Source of the DNA: Candidatus Gagatemarchaeum stordalenia
Lineage (GTDB): Archaea > Thermoproteota > Nitrososphaeria > Nitrososphaerales > Gagatemarchaeaceae
Direction of reading: 5' to 3'
Assembly: GCA_003164815.1 (NCBI GenBank)
Contig: PLUF01000056.1
Span: forward strand, 1-57,177
Length of the DNA: 57,177 nt
Part shown: positions 22,968-31,770 of the stretch, one piece after another
How positions within the stretch are numbered: the first letter of the stretch is position 1
Layout: the number at the start of each line of letters is the position of its first letter
The notes under the pieces: generated by a model
The model's input: only the letters and a program-made list of their open reading frames with translations
Told to the model about the DNA's origin: nothing
Database searches by the model: none
Program-made: the position numbers and the translations under genes

Positions 22968-23681
22968 TTGGGTTCCATCGTAGGTGGGCTGAAGGCCGGC
23001 ATCGTCGCCAGCCTCTACTTCGCGGGCTCTGCCTCGCTCTTCAACGCGCTGATACTCCTGTCGTTTAAGAGCGACGTCATCGCCTATCTCGAGACGAACT
23101 CACCCACGCAGTGCTCCTCGGCTGTGGCCGCCGGCCTGGCGGGCTCGGGAGAAGCCTGCTTCTCGACGCTCCTCTATTCGGGAATCCCGTTCTACGACTT
23201 CGTCCGGATGCTGATCATAGCGATATTCTTCTCCGTCTCCATCGGGATATACTTCGACTTCATCCCTGGAAGCACCTACACGAGGAAGACGCTCCTGGCC
23301 TCGTTGATCATGCTGATCGTCATGTTCTTCCTGGCCCTCGACGGGCTAGTCACAGACGGGGTGCAGCAGCTTCTGATGATCTCCTTCGAGATAGTCGGAG
23401 CGGTCTTCTTCGCCGTGATCTTCGCCCAGCTCTACCGGAAGTTCACGAGGGAAGTGGAGTTCCAGACCCAGAAGACGGACTTGAAGATCAAGGTAGACAG
23501 GCGCGACGTGACCGGCAGGAAGCGGACATTCACGACCAACTCGACTCACAAGATACAGGCGGCCTCTGAGGGGAAGCCCTTCAGGGAGTGGCTAGTGAGC
23601 GGCGGCGTCAGCGTCAAGGAGCCGAAGGAATCCGAGACCACAATCAAGATCATCGGCGACGGCATGCTGAAAGCCGCGTGA
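22968..23681 (+). CDS. Four-helix membrane protein with basic cytosolic tail, unknown function
   Basis: 237 residues from TTG, the only start in this frame after the peroxiredoxin stop. Hydrophobic segments at about residues 5-30, 72-95, 105-123 and 128-150, with two Cys in the first outside loop (QCSSAVAA, GEACFST) that may form a disulphide. The remaining 85 residues are charged (KKFTREVEFQTQKTDLKIKVDRRD-like) and cytosolic. No family recognised. Close spacing suggests co-transcription with the peroxiredoxin gene. Confidence 0.6.
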   Translation: MGSIVGGLKAGIVASLYFAGSASLFNALILLSFKSDVIAYLETNSPTQCSSAVAAGLAGSGEACFSTLLYSGIPFYDFVRMLIIAIFFSVSIGIYFDFIPGSTYTRKTLLASLIMLIVMFFLALDGLVTDGVQQLLMISFEIVGAVFFAVIFAQLYRKFTREVEFQTQKTDLKIKVDRRDVTGRKRTFTTNSTHKIQAASEGKPFREWLVSGGVSVKEPKESETTIKIIGDGMLKAA

Positions 23682-23720
23682 ACTGCGGATCGGAGGCGGG
23701 AAGATGACCCGGCTCCGCGC

Positions 23721-24209
23721 CTACCGGTCCCGCTGGTCCTCTATCGCGAAGGTGTTCACGAGTGGCCTGAAACCGCGCTTGGTGTAGAACCCGGTGGCGA
23801 TCTCGTTCCTCGCCGGGAAATCGGCGACTATCATCTCCGCGCCCATCTTCTTGAGCCTCTCGGAGGCGTGCTGCAGCATGTCGTCCCCAAGGGCCCGCCT
23901 CCTCCACTCCGGCAGGACATAGAAGTCCGTGATCCTGCCCTCTTTTGAGGGCTGGTAGAACAACCTCACTTCGACCTCTGCCCTGAGCACGCCCAGAACC
24001 TTCGGGCCCTTCGCGGCCACCAGGACGAGGCGGTCCGCCGACCCCATCGACGCCCTGAGGTATCTTTCGGCCCTCTCCTTCGCGTCGTCGACCACCTTGA
24101 ACAGCGGATCGAACTCCCCGTTGAGCTTCTTCATCCTCACGGTCAGGTCCGCGGCCTGATCGATGTCCCGCTCCTCCGCCTCCCTTATCACGAGCTCTTT
24201 CATCTTCAA
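23721..24209 (-). CDS. GNAT-family N-acetyltransferase
   Basis: 162 residues. IREAEERDIDQAADL at the start, then VLGVLRAEVEVRL and ITDFYVLPEWRRRALGDDML, which holds the acetyl-CoA pyrophosphate-binding RRxALG variant of the Q/RxxGxG/A motif, and NEIATGFYTKRGFRPL, the usual GFYxkxGF end. The acceptor is unknown. Its ATG overlaps the malic enzyme stop (ATGA 24206-24209), so it is translated from the malic enzyme mRNA. Confidence 0.85.
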   Translation of the reverse strand: MKMKELVIREAEERDIDQAADLTVRMKKLNGEFDPLFKVVDDAKERAERYLRASMGSADRLVLVAAKGPKVLGVLRAEVEVRLFYQPSKEGRITDFYVLPEWRRRALGDDMLQHASERLKKMGAEMIVADFPARNEIATGFYTKRGFRPLVNTFAIEDQRDR

Positions 24210-25561
24210 TCTCCCCGACCCGCGAGCCTGTCATCTGGAAGAGGAGGTATTATCCCCTTCTCGATCAGGATCGAGGCGAGGTTCCTGCTCTGCTGGATGA
24301 TCCGCTGGGCCTCGGCGAAGAGCTCGCTCCTCGAGAGGCTCTTGCCTGCCAGCCCTTCGCGCTGGGCCTGCTCGCCCACCACGGCTGCGACAGAAGGGAA
24401 GACGTCCCAGTCGAGCATTGTTGGGATGATGTTCGTCTTGCTGAGCCCCTTCGCCCGCGCGAAGTTCGCGAGCTCCCTGGCAGCCGCTATCACCATGGTG
24501 TCGCTGATGTTCCTCGCCCTCACATCGAGCGCTCCGCGGAAGAGGCCCGGGAAGAGCACGCTGTTGTTCACCTGGTTGGCAAAGTCGGACCTCCCCGTAG
24601 CCACCACGGCCGCGCCCGCGTTCACCGCCTCGTCGGGCCACATCTCTGGCACGGGGTTCGAGAGGAGGAAGACCACGGGGTCCGGGTTCATGGAGGAGAT
24701 CTCGTCCCTCTTGATGACATGGGGGCCAGGGGTCGCGGCCGCGACCAGGACGTCCGCCCCCTTCAGCGCGTCCTTCAGCGACCCCTGAACCTTGGAGGAG
24801 TTTGTCTTCAGCGCCATCTCGTACTTCCACCTGTTCCTCATAAGGAGCTGGTCGATGTCCTCGCGCTCGGAGTGGAGGGTCCCCTTTGAGTCCATGAGGA
24901 TCATCTCGCCCGCGGGGGCCCCGGCCTCGATGAGGAGCCGCGCGGCCGCGATGTTCGCCGCCCCGGCCCCGAAGAGCACGATCCTCGCGTTCCTGAGGTC
25001 CCTCCCGGTGAGCTCGAGCGCGTTGTAGAGCGCCGCGAGGATGACCCCGGCAGTCCCCTGCTGGTCGTCGTGCCAGACGGGGATCTTCATCTTGCCCCTT
25101 AGCCTCTCCAAGATGTCGAAGCACCTCGGCGAGGCTATGTCCTCAAGGTTGATGCCGCCAAAGCCGGGCTCCAGAGCCTCGGCGACCGCGATGAACTGCT
25201 CTTCAGAGGAGACCCTGATGGGGACGGGGACCGCGTCGACGCCTCCCAGGTACTTGTAGATCAGCGCCTTGCCCTCCATGACGGGGAGGGACGCCTCTGG
25301 ACCTATGTCCCCCAGCCCGAGGACCCTGCTGCCGTCGGTCAGGACGGCAACAGTGTTCCACCTGTTGGTGTAGTCGAACGATAGGCCCGGGTTCTTCTCT
25401 ATCGCCGTGGACACGGCAGCTACCCCCGGCGTGTACCAGACCGAAAAATCGTCGAGCGACTTGACTGGGACCTTTGGAACGGTCCCGATCTTGCCCCGGT
25501 AGAACGCGGAGTATTCCAGCGCCTTCCTTGACGCCTCGTCTTGGCCTTCCTCCGTGGGCAT
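24206..25561 (-). CDS. NAD(P)-dependent malic enzyme
   Basis: 451 residues, the size of bacterial and archaeal malic enzymes. [12 protein letters not shown] (malate-binding Tyr), [33 protein letters not shown] (catalytic Lys), [39 protein letters not shown] (metal ligands) and the NAD(P)-binding [16 protein letters not shown]. It decarboxylates malate oxidatively to pyruvate. NAD versus NADP preference cannot be decided. The transhydrogenase operon nearby would let it balance NADH and NADPH. Confidence 0.93.
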   Translation of the reverse strand: MPTEEGQDEASRKALEYSAFYRGKIGTVPKVPVKSLDDFSVWYTPGVAAVSTAIEKNPGLSFDYTNRWNTVAVLTDGSRVLGLGDIGPEASLPVMEGKALIYKYLGGVDAVPVPIRVSSEEQFIAVAEALEPGFGGINLEDIASPRCFDILERLRGKMKIPVWHDDQQGTAGVILAALYNALELTGRDLRNARIVLFGAGAANIAAARLLIEAGAPAGEMILMDSKGTLHSEREDIDQLLMRNRWKYEMALKTNSSKVQGSLKDALKGADVLVAAATPGPHVIKRDEISSMNPDPVVFLLSNPVPEMWPDEAVNAGAAVVATGRSDFANQVNNSVLFPGLFRGALDVRARNISDTMVIAAARELANFARAKGLSKTNIIPTMLDWDVFPSVAAVVGEQAQREGLAGKSLSRSELFAEAQRIIQQSRNLASILIEKGIIPPLPDDRLAGRGD

Positions 25562-25619
25562 GCCGCCCTCCGGCTCCCGCGGCTATTTTAATGGAGCAGG
25601 AGAGTTCGGCACGAGCCGA

Positions 25620-25769
25620 CTAGTGGACGTGACCGTACCTGTGCGAATCCCTGTCGAACTGCGCCTTGCACGCGGGGGAGCAGAAGTAGAAGGCGTGACC
25701 GTCGTGCTCCGACTTGAGCTTGCTCTTCGTCTCATCGACCGTCATCCCGCAGACGGGGTCTTTGGCCAT
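25620..25769 (-). CDS. Small YHS-domain metal-binding protein
   Basis: 49 residues: AKDPVCGMTVDE, HAFYFCSPACKAQFDRD, ending in HRYGHVH. This is a complete YHS domain, a heavy-metal-binding unit often linked to copper-transporting ATPases; here it is free-standing. I start at ATG 25769 because a TATA-like AAATATTGC lies about 25 nt upstream and the longer frame adds only unrelated residues. Confidence 0.8.
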   Translation of the reverse strand: MAKDPVCGMTVDETKSKLKSEHDGHAFYFCSPACKAQFDRDSHRYGHVH

Positions 25770-25882
25770 GGATTGCCCAGGACCCGGGCAATATTTCAAA
25801 CTTGTTCCCGTCCGGCCGCGCCAAGACGCCGGCGCAGGGGTTTCCCCAAAGCTTATTTTCGGACGTGTTCGCGAGAACCGCA

Positions 25883-27238
25883 ATGACTATGGACCAGGCG
25901 GTCAGGGAGTACATCCACGACAACCAGGACAGGTTCCTCAAGGACATAGCTAGGCTGGTGGCGCAACCGAGCGTCTCTGCCAAGAACGAAGGGGTCGAGG
26001 AGTGCGCTCTCCTGGTCAAGAAGATGATCGAGGAGATAGGCGGCACGACGAAGATGCTGAAGCTGGACGGAGCCCCCACCTTAGTCTTCGGTGAGGTCCC
26101 ATCCAGCTCCAAGAAGACCCTCCTCTTCTACAATCACTACGACGTGCAGCCCGTCGAACCCCTCGAGCTCTGGAAGTCTCCCCCGTTCCAACCTGAGGTC
26201 CGCGACGGGAGGATGTACGGCAGAGGGGTCTCGGACGACAAGGGACAGCTCGTCGCCCGCCTCAAGCTCATCGAGTCCTACGTGAAGGTCCATGGAGAGC
26301 CGCCCTGCAACATCAAGTTCTGCTTCGAGGGCGAAGAGGAGGTCGGGAGCGGGCACCTGGACCAGTACGTCACGGCCTACCCAGACCTCTTCAAGTCGGA
26401 CGCGGTGATCTGGGAGTTCGGGAAGATAGACGAGAAGGGAAGGCCGGTCATCGGCCTGGGCGTGAAGGGCATGATCTACCTCGAGCTCATCGTGAAGACC
26501 CTGAACCAGGACGCGCACAGCATGTACGCCGCCGCTCTGCCGAACCCCGTCTGGCGGCTGGTCCGCCTCCTCAACCTGATTAAGGACGAGCGCGAGGCCA
26601 TCCTCATACCCGGGTGGTACGACAAGGTCCTCCCCCTGGCCGAGGACGAGCTCAAGATCCTCGAGGAGGAACCCTCCGAGGCGGAGCACCTCCTCTCCAC
26701 GTACGGCGCTTCCGGGTTCGCAGGGGATATCTCGCTCGCCGAGGCGAAGAAGTCCCTCGCGTCCCTTCCCACGGCGAACATCGCGGGCATCTGGGCCGGC
26801 TACCAGGGACCGGGGAGCAAGACGGTCCTTCCGGCAGAGGTCCACTGCAAGATGGACTTCAGGCTGGTCCCAGGCCAGGACCCCGAGGAGCTCCTCGCCC
26901 GTTTCAAGAAGTTCCTGGGCGACCACGGCTTCACGGACGTCCAGGTCATCGCCGGGACGATGGAACCGGCTGCGAGGACGAGCTACAAGAGCCAGCTGGC
27001 GCGCGCGGCCTCCGATGCCGCGGAAGAGGTCTTCAAGACGAAGCCGGTGCTCGAGATCTCCAGCGCAGGGACCGGACCGCTCTACATCTTCGCGCGCAGG
27101 TACGGGGCCGATGCGATCGACATCGGCTTCTCGCCCATAGACGACGGGATCCACGCGCCGAACGAGAACGTCCGGCTGGACCTCCTCGAGAAGGGCATGA
27201 TCTGGATGGGTCAGACGATCGAGAACTACATCGCTTAG
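25883..27238 (+). CDS. M20-family dipeptidase/carboxypeptidase (CNDP-like)
   Basis: 451 residues from ATG 25883, with a TATA-like GCTTATTTTC about 28 nt upstream; the longer frame is not needed. Motifs: LLFYNHYDVQPVEPLELW (metal His and Asp), MYGRGVSDDKGQ (bridging Asp), FCFEGEEEVGSGH (catalytic Glu and metal ligand), the dimerisation domain with NIAGIWAGYQGPGSKTVLPAEVHCKMDFR, and PIDDGIHAPNENV with the last ligand His. It resembles carnosinase/CNDP-type metallodipeptidases, so it probably cleaves dipeptides in the cytosol. Confidence 0.9.
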   Translation: MTMDQAVREYIHDNQDRFLKDIARLVAQPSVSAKNEGVEECALLVKKMIEEIGGTTKMLKLDGAPTLVFGEVPSSSKKTLLFYNHYDVQPVEPLELWKSPPFQPEVRDGRMYGRGVSDDKGQLVARLKLIESYVKVHGEPPCNIKFCFEGEEEVGSGHLDQYVTAYPDLFKSDAVIWEFGKIDEKGRPVIGLGVKGMIYLELIVKTLNQDAHSMYAAALPNPVWRLVRLLNLIKDEREAILIPGWYDKVLPLAEDELKILEEEPSEAEHLLSTYGASGFAGDISLAEAKKSLASLPTANIAGIWAGYQGPGSKTVLPAEVHCKMDFRLVPGQDPEELLARFKKFLGDHGFTDVQVIAGTMEPAARTSYKSQLARAASDAAEEVFKTKPVLEISSAGTGPLYIFARRYGADAIDIGFSPIDDGIHAPNENVRLDLLEKGMIWMGQTIENYIA

Positions 27239-27397
27239 ACCAGAGGGGCCGGGTCGGGCGCCCATACGCGCCTCTTGCCCGCAGTTTATTATGAATGGAA
27301 TTTTAAACGAGGAGCAAGAATCGCAAGGGACGACGGTTTAACCAGCAAACATTATACCGGCCCAACATCAGGTCTTGACCCGTCAGAGTTTCAATAA

Positions 27398-28537
27398 ATG
27401 ATTGTGGGCGTTCCGAAAGAAACGGCACAGGGTGAAAAGCGGGTCTCTCTCATTCCCGACGGAGTCTCAAAACTCGCGGGCGCTTCGGTCCTCCTTGAGA
27501 AGGGAGCAGGGGATGAGGCCGGCTTCCCGGACTCGGCCTACGTCGAGAAGGGGGTGTCCATCGCAGCCGACGCCTCCGCTCTCTACGGCCAGGCGGATGT
27601 GATACTCAAGGTCACTCCTCCCTCGAAGGCTGAGGCAGGGATGGTCAAGGAGGGGGCCACTACCGTCTCGTTCCTCTACCCCCTTGCCAACCTCGAGGCC
27701 GTGAAGGTGCTGAGCGCGCGCAAGGCGACGGCGTTCGCCATGGAGCTCATCCCCAGGATCAGCCGAGCGCAGCCCATGGACGCGCTCTCCTCGCAGTCTA
27801 ACCTCGGCGGCTACAAGGCCGCCCTCCTCGCGGCCGAGGCCCTCCCGAGAATCTTCCCGATGATGATGACGGCCGCCGGGACAATCTCCCCCGCCAAGGT
27901 CTTCGTGGTGGGGGCGGGGGTTGCAGGCCTGCAGGCGATCGCCACGGCGCGGAGGCTCGGCGCGGTCCTCGAGGCGTACGACGTGCGGCCTATAGTGAAG
28001 GAGCAGATCGAGAGTCTCGGCGCCAGGTTCGTCCAGATGCCCGTGGAGACGAAGGACGCGCAGGACGCGGGCGGATATGCAAAGGCCCAGACGCAGGAGT
28101 TCTACGCTAAGCAGCAGAAGTTCCTTGCGGAACGAGCCTGGGTCTCCGACGTGGTCATCACCACGGCGCTCATCCCCGGACAGCGCGCCCCCATCCTGAT
28201 TTCGGAGGAAGCCGTCAAGGGGATGAGGAGCGGCTCCGTGGTGGTCGACATCGCGGCGGAGCAGGGAGGCAACTGCGCGCTTACCGAGCCCGGGAAGACG
28301 GTCGTCCGTTACGGCGTCACTATTATCGGTCCGCTGAACCTGCCCTCAACCATGGCCCCTCAGGCGAGCCAGCTCTATTCGCGCAACATCACCTCCTTCT
28401 TCTCCACCGTGATGAAGGACGGCGTCCTGAAGATAGACCCGAAGGACGACGTGATTCGCGGCTCGCTAGTCATCAACGCCGGCGAGGTGGTGCATCAGGC
28501 GACCCGGACGGCGATCGAGGGGGTCCCGGCGAAATGA
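27398..28537 (+). CDS. pntA1: NAD(P) transhydrogenase subunit alpha 1 (NAD-binding dI)
   Basis: 379 residues. GVPKETAQGEKRVSLIPD at the start is the alanine dehydrogenase/PNT N-terminal signature; NAD-binding VFVVGAGVAGLQAIATARRLGA; DIAAEQGGNC and PQASQLYSRNI complete the dI domain. This is the split form, with the membrane part in a separate gene. The three overlapping genes form a proton-translocating transhydrogenase that drives NADPH formation from NADH. A TATA-like ACATTATACC lies at about 27347-27357, some 40 nt before the start. Confidence 0.95.
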   Translation: MIVGVPKETAQGEKRVSLIPDGVSKLAGASVLLEKGAGDEAGFPDSAYVEKGVSIAADASALYGQADVILKVTPPSKAEAGMVKEGATTVSFLYPLANLEAVKVLSARKATAFAMELIPRISRAQPMDALSSQSNLGGYKAALLAAEALPRIFPMMMTAAGTISPAKVFVVGAGVAGLQAIATARRLGAVLEAYDVRPIVKEQIESLGARFVQMPVETKDAQDAGGYAKAQTQEFYAKQQKFLAERAWVSDVVITTALIPGQRAPILISEEAVKGMRSGSVVVDIAAEQGGNCALTEPGKTVVRYGVTIIGPLNLPSTMAPQASQLYSRNITSFFSTVMKDGVLKIDPKDDVIRGSLVINAGEVVHQATRTAIEGVPAK

Positions 28538-28836
28538 CCCTCGCCACGACCGACCTCCAGATCAACCTGATAGTCTTCCTGCTGGCAACCTTCCTCGGGC
28601 TCGAACTCGTCAGGCACGTCTCGCGCCTCCTGCACACCCCACTGATGGCGCTGACCAACGCAATCTCCTCCGTCTCGATCGTCGCGGCGCTCATAGTCCT
28701 CGCTGACCCGAAGGACGACCTGGTCCTCGTCCTTGCGACCGTTGCTGTCGCGCTCGTCTTCACGAACATCGTGAGCGGCTTCGGAATCACGGAGCGCATA
28801 CTGAGGCTCTTTAGGCAGCGGAAGGGAACCAAATGA
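28534..28836 (+). CDS. pntA2: NAD(P) transhydrogenase subunit alpha 2 (membrane dII part)
   Basis: 100 residues. Three hydrophobic segments (INLIVFLLATFLGLELVRHV, LMALTNAISSVSIVAALIVL, LVLVLATVAVALVFTNIV) form the alpha part of the proton channel. HTPLMALTNAIS is the conserved family stretch. Overlaps its neighbours by ATGA at both ends, so stoichiometric translation of the three subunits is expected. Confidence 0.92.
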   Translation: MTLATTDLQINLIVFLLATFLGLELVRHVSRLLHTPLMALTNAISSVSIVAALIVLADPKDDLVLVLATVAVALVFTNIVSGFGITERILRLFRQRKGTK

Positions 28837-30221
28837 ACGACACCATCGTAGAATACCTCTACGTCATCGCCATCCTGTTCTTCGTCATCTCTCTCAAGTG
28901 GCTGAGCGAGGTAAAGACCTCCAGGTACGGGAACTGGATCGCGGCGTCGGGGATGGCGGTCGCGATAGGCGGGACCCTGCTCGCCTACCAGGTTCAGAGA
29001 ATCGACCTGCTGATCATCGCGATCGTGATCGGTGTCATCATCGGCACACCGATAGCGCTGAAGGTCCCCATGACGGCGGTGCCCCAGAGGACCGCGGCCT
29101 CACACGCGTTCGGTTCTCTCGCCGTCGCGCTTGTCGGGACGGCCGAGTACTACCAGAGGCTGCCGAACATCGACGTCTTCACCCTCACGGTCCTCTGCGC
29201 CGAGATGATCCTTGGGTACCTTACCTTCATGGGGAGCTGCATAGCGTTCGCCAAGCTCCAGGGCCTCATCCCTGGGAAGCCCTTCGTCTATGGCGGACGG
29301 AACTTCGTCAGCCTGGCGACCCTCGGGGTCGCGATAGCGCTCGCCGTATATCTAATTGCGAACCCGACCCACTCTTACATCCTCCCGTTCATGGCGGGCT
29401 TCGCCGTTCTCTTTGGGTTCCTCCTCGTGATGGCGATAGGAGGGGCTGACATGCCGACCGTCATCGCGATTCTGAACTCGTACGCTGGGATGTCCGCAGC
29501 GGCGCTGGGCTTCGTCCTCAACAACCAGGTCCTGATAGTGGCGGGAGCGCTCGACGGATCCTCCGGGTTCATCTTGGCGGTGATCATGAGCAACGCCATG
29601 AACCGGTCCTTCACGAACGTGCTCTTCGGCGGGGTGGGCGCCGTCAAGATTGCTGCCTCGACCGGACCTGCGGTCGAGGGTGGGCGCACCGCCCAGGCCT
29701 TCACGGTGGACGACGTCGCCACTATCCTAGAGGACGCAAGATCGGTGGTCTTCGTCCCCGGCTACGGCATGGCGGTCGCCCAGGCCCAGCACGTCGTCAA
29801 GGAGGTTGCTGACATCCTGCAATCACAAGGCATCGACGTGAAGTACGGGATCCATCCCGTCGCCGGCAGGATGCCCGGGCACATGAACGTCCTGCTCGCA
29901 GAGGCCCAGGTCCCCTATGACCAGCTATGGGAGATGGACCGCATCAACCCGCTCTTCCCCGAGACCGACGTGGCGATAGTCGTGGGCGCCAACGATGTTA
30001 CCAACCCGGCGGCGCGGACCAGGCCCGACTCCCCTCTCTTCGGGATGCCGATAATGAACGTGGACAAGGCCAAGACGGTCGTCTTCATCAAGCGCTCGAT
30101 GAGCCCTGGGTTCGCCGGCGTGGAGAACGAACTCTTCTATCTCCCGAACACGATGATGGTCTTCGGGGACGCGAAGAAGGTGCTCGCCGACCTCGTCGCG
30201 GCACTCAAGAAGCAGGCCTGA
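28833..30221 (+). CDS. pntB: NAD(P) transhydrogenase subunit beta
   Basis: 462 residues. About eight transmembrane helices with GGADMPTVIAILNSYAGMSAAALGF, then the soluble NADPH-binding dIII domain: VVFVPGYGMAVAQAQHVV, GIHPVAGRMPGHMNVLLAEA, VVGANDVTNPAARTRPDSPLFGMPI and VIFIKRSM-like sequences. All are characteristic of PntB. The 3' end overlaps the convergent YdeI-like gene by 17 bp. Confidence 0.95.
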   Translation: MNDTIVEYLYVIAILFFVISLKWLSEVKTSRYGNWIAASGMAVAIGGTLLAYQVQRIDLLIIAIVIGVIIGTPIALKVPMTAVPQRTAASHAFGSLAVALVGTAEYYQRLPNIDVFTLTVLCAEMILGYLTFMGSCIAFAKLQGLIPGKPFVYGGRNFVSLATLGVAIALAVYLIANPTHSYILPFMAGFAVLFGFLLVMAIGGADMPTVIAILNSYAGMSAAALGFVLNNQVLIVAGALDGSSGFILAVIMSNAMNRSFTNVLFGGVGAVKIAASTGPAVEGGRTAQAFTVDDVATILEDARSVVFVPGYGMAVAQAQHVVKEVADILQSQGIDVKYGIHPVAGRMPGHMNVLLAEAQVPYDQLWEMDRINPLFPETDVAIVVGANDVTNPAARTRPDSPLFGMPIMNVDKAKTVVFIKRSMSPGFAGVENELFYLPNTMMVFGDAKKVLADLVAALKKQA

Positions 30222-30501
30222 CTCTGCTCGTGCGCGATTCTGAGAGCCTTCTGACTGTCTCTCGGATTCGCCGCTCCCTCGCCTCGCTTTTCTTCGCAGT
30301 CCCGATCCAATCCAAGTACTCCCTCTTGTGAGAAGGCGGCAGCTTCACAAAGACGACCAAAGATTGAACAGCAACCTTGAGCGCTTCAAGAAGATCGAAG
30401 GGAACCTCCAAAGCCTCCTGGCCCTTGTCGACACCATTCCCGGGTAATCCGCTCGCACCCGCTCGAGAATCTGAAACCTTGTGGCGCGGCCGGGTTTTCA
30501 T
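30205..30501 (-). CDS. YdeI/OmpD-associated-like small protein
   Basis: 98 residues. The C-terminal half (about 33-92), VPFDLLEALK, FVKLPPSHKREYLDWIGTAKK and ARERRIRETVRRLSE, matches by eye the C-terminal domain of YdeI/OmpD-associated proteins (usual pattern: shrreY..WI..AK...TR.rRi), a family of unclear function. The N-terminal 30 residues are low-complexity and the start is uncertain. The usual DUF1905-like N-terminal domain is absent, so this may be a free-standing or truncated version. Confidence 0.55.
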   Translation of the reverse strand: MKTRPRHKVSDSRAGASGLPGNGVDKGQEALEVPFDLLEALKVAVQSLVVFVKLPPSHKREYLDWIGTAKKSEARERRIRETVRRLSESRTSRVRPAS

Positions 30502-30571
30502 GATGCAAATCGCCCCAGTTCGCCCTCTGCGCTCTGACCTGTTGAAATGTGGTGCTGACTACGCTTTTATG

Positions 30572-30592
30572 CCTTTGTAAAGGTTTATAAGC
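30572..30592 (+). promoter_or_regulatory. Promoter of second TFB gene with CCTTT-GT-AAAGG palindrome
   Basis: A TATA box GTTTATAAGC (about 30583-30592) is preceded directly by a perfect CCTTT-GT-AAAGG palindrome (30572-30583) covering the BRE position. The start codon is 43 nt further on. The palindrome could be a repressor or TFB-related site. Between here and 30502 I see nothing else. Confidence 0.5.
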
Positions 30593-30634
30593 GCTTGTTT
30601 AGGTCCGAGTTATCCCTCCGGATTGTATTAGAAA

Positions 30635-31573
30635 ATGTCTCGAAACCCCAACTTTTCCAGGCTGATGAAGCTAGAGAAAGCTCTTGACAAGTGTCCTAGG
30701 TGCGCTCACAGCCCTATGATAATCGACTCGTCAGGCGGAGAACTGTTCTGCAGCAACTGTGGCTTCGTCCTCAAGGAGAAGATGGAAGAGGCAGGCCCAG
30801 AATGGAGGTCATTCTCCAACGAGGAGAAGGACGAGAAGAGCAGGGTCGGTCTCCCTACCTCGGTCGCCATATCAGACATGGGGCTGGCGACGGTCATCGG
30901 CGGCGAGAACAGGGACGCTTCAGGCAGGACGCTCTCCGGCTCGATGCGGTCCACGGTCGAGAGGCTTAGGACGTGGGACAGAAGGAGCCAGGCGCACGAG
31001 TCTGCCGACAGGAACCTGAGGCAGGCCTTCAGCGAGTTGCACAGGTACGCAGACAAGCTCACGGTCAACGAGGCGGTCGTCGAGAAGGCCGCATACATCT
31101 ACCGCAAGGCCTTCGAGCGCGGTCTCGTCAGGGGCAGGTCGATCACAGCGATAACGGTCGCTTCCCTCTACGCCGCGTGCAGGGACATGGAGATTCCGCG
31201 GACTCTCAAGGACATGGCTGCGGTCAGCAACATAAAGAAGAAGGACATCGCACGGTCCTACAGGCTCCTCTTCAGAGAGCTCGACATGCACATGCCGGTC
31301 GTCGACCCCGCGCGCTGCATATCGAAGATAGCCTCTAGGGCGGGCATGAAGGAGAAGACCCAGAGGAGGGCCCTCGAGATACTCGCGATGGCAGGACCGA
31401 TGCGGGTCTCGGCGGGCAAGGACCCGATGGGCTTCGCCGCCTCCGCGCTCTACGTCGCATGCACTCTGGAGAACGACGGAAAGACCCAGAGGGACATCGC
31501 AGAGGCAGCGGGGGTGACCGAGGTCACGATAAGGAACAGGTACAAGGGCCTCAGGGCCGCGCTGGGCTTCTAG
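30635..31573 (+). CDS. tfb: Transcription initiation factor B, copy 2
   Basis: 312 residues. Zinc ribbon Cys20/23 and Cys39/42 (CPRC, CSNC), reader region AGPEWRSF, two cyclin repeats with DRNLRQAF and PRTLKDMAAVSNIKKKDIARSYR in the first and the recognition helix VTEVTIRNRYKGLRAALGF at the end. It is closely similar along its whole length to the copy at 15028-15969. The differences concentrate in the N-terminal linker, so the two may use different promoters or conditions. Confidence 0.95.
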   Translation: MSRNPNFSRLMKLEKALDKCPRCAHSPMIIDSSGGELFCSNCGFVLKEKMEEAGPEWRSFSNEEKDEKSRVGLPTSVAISDMGLATVIGGENRDASGRTLSGSMRSTVERLRTWDRRSQAHESADRNLRQAFSELHRYADKLTVNEAVVEKAAYIYRKAFERGLVRGRSITAITVASLYAACRDMEIPRTLKDMAAVSNIKKKDIARSYRLLFRELDMHMPVVDPARCISKIASRAGMKEKTQRRALEILAMAGPMRVSAGKDPMGFAASALYVACTLENDGKTQRDIAEAAGVTEVTIRNRYKGLRAALGF

Positions 31574-31770
31574 GCTCCACGCCCAAAGGCGGCAGCTTCG
31601 GCGGCCTGAATGGACTCTGGTTCTCCGTCATTAGACGGCAGGATTGTGACCCGAGGGGCTGGCCAAGTTGAATCCCACAGGTCGAACGGGGTTACTACAG
31701 TGTCTGAAGGTCCTCTCTCCCGAATGCCTTATGAGACCGACGGACCGCATCACCAAAACCAGCCGGCCCC

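Noticed and set aside
26081-27265. 394-codon minus-strand frame over the dipeptidase gene
   Set aside because: Antisense shadow; the plus strand carries all M20 catalytic motifs.
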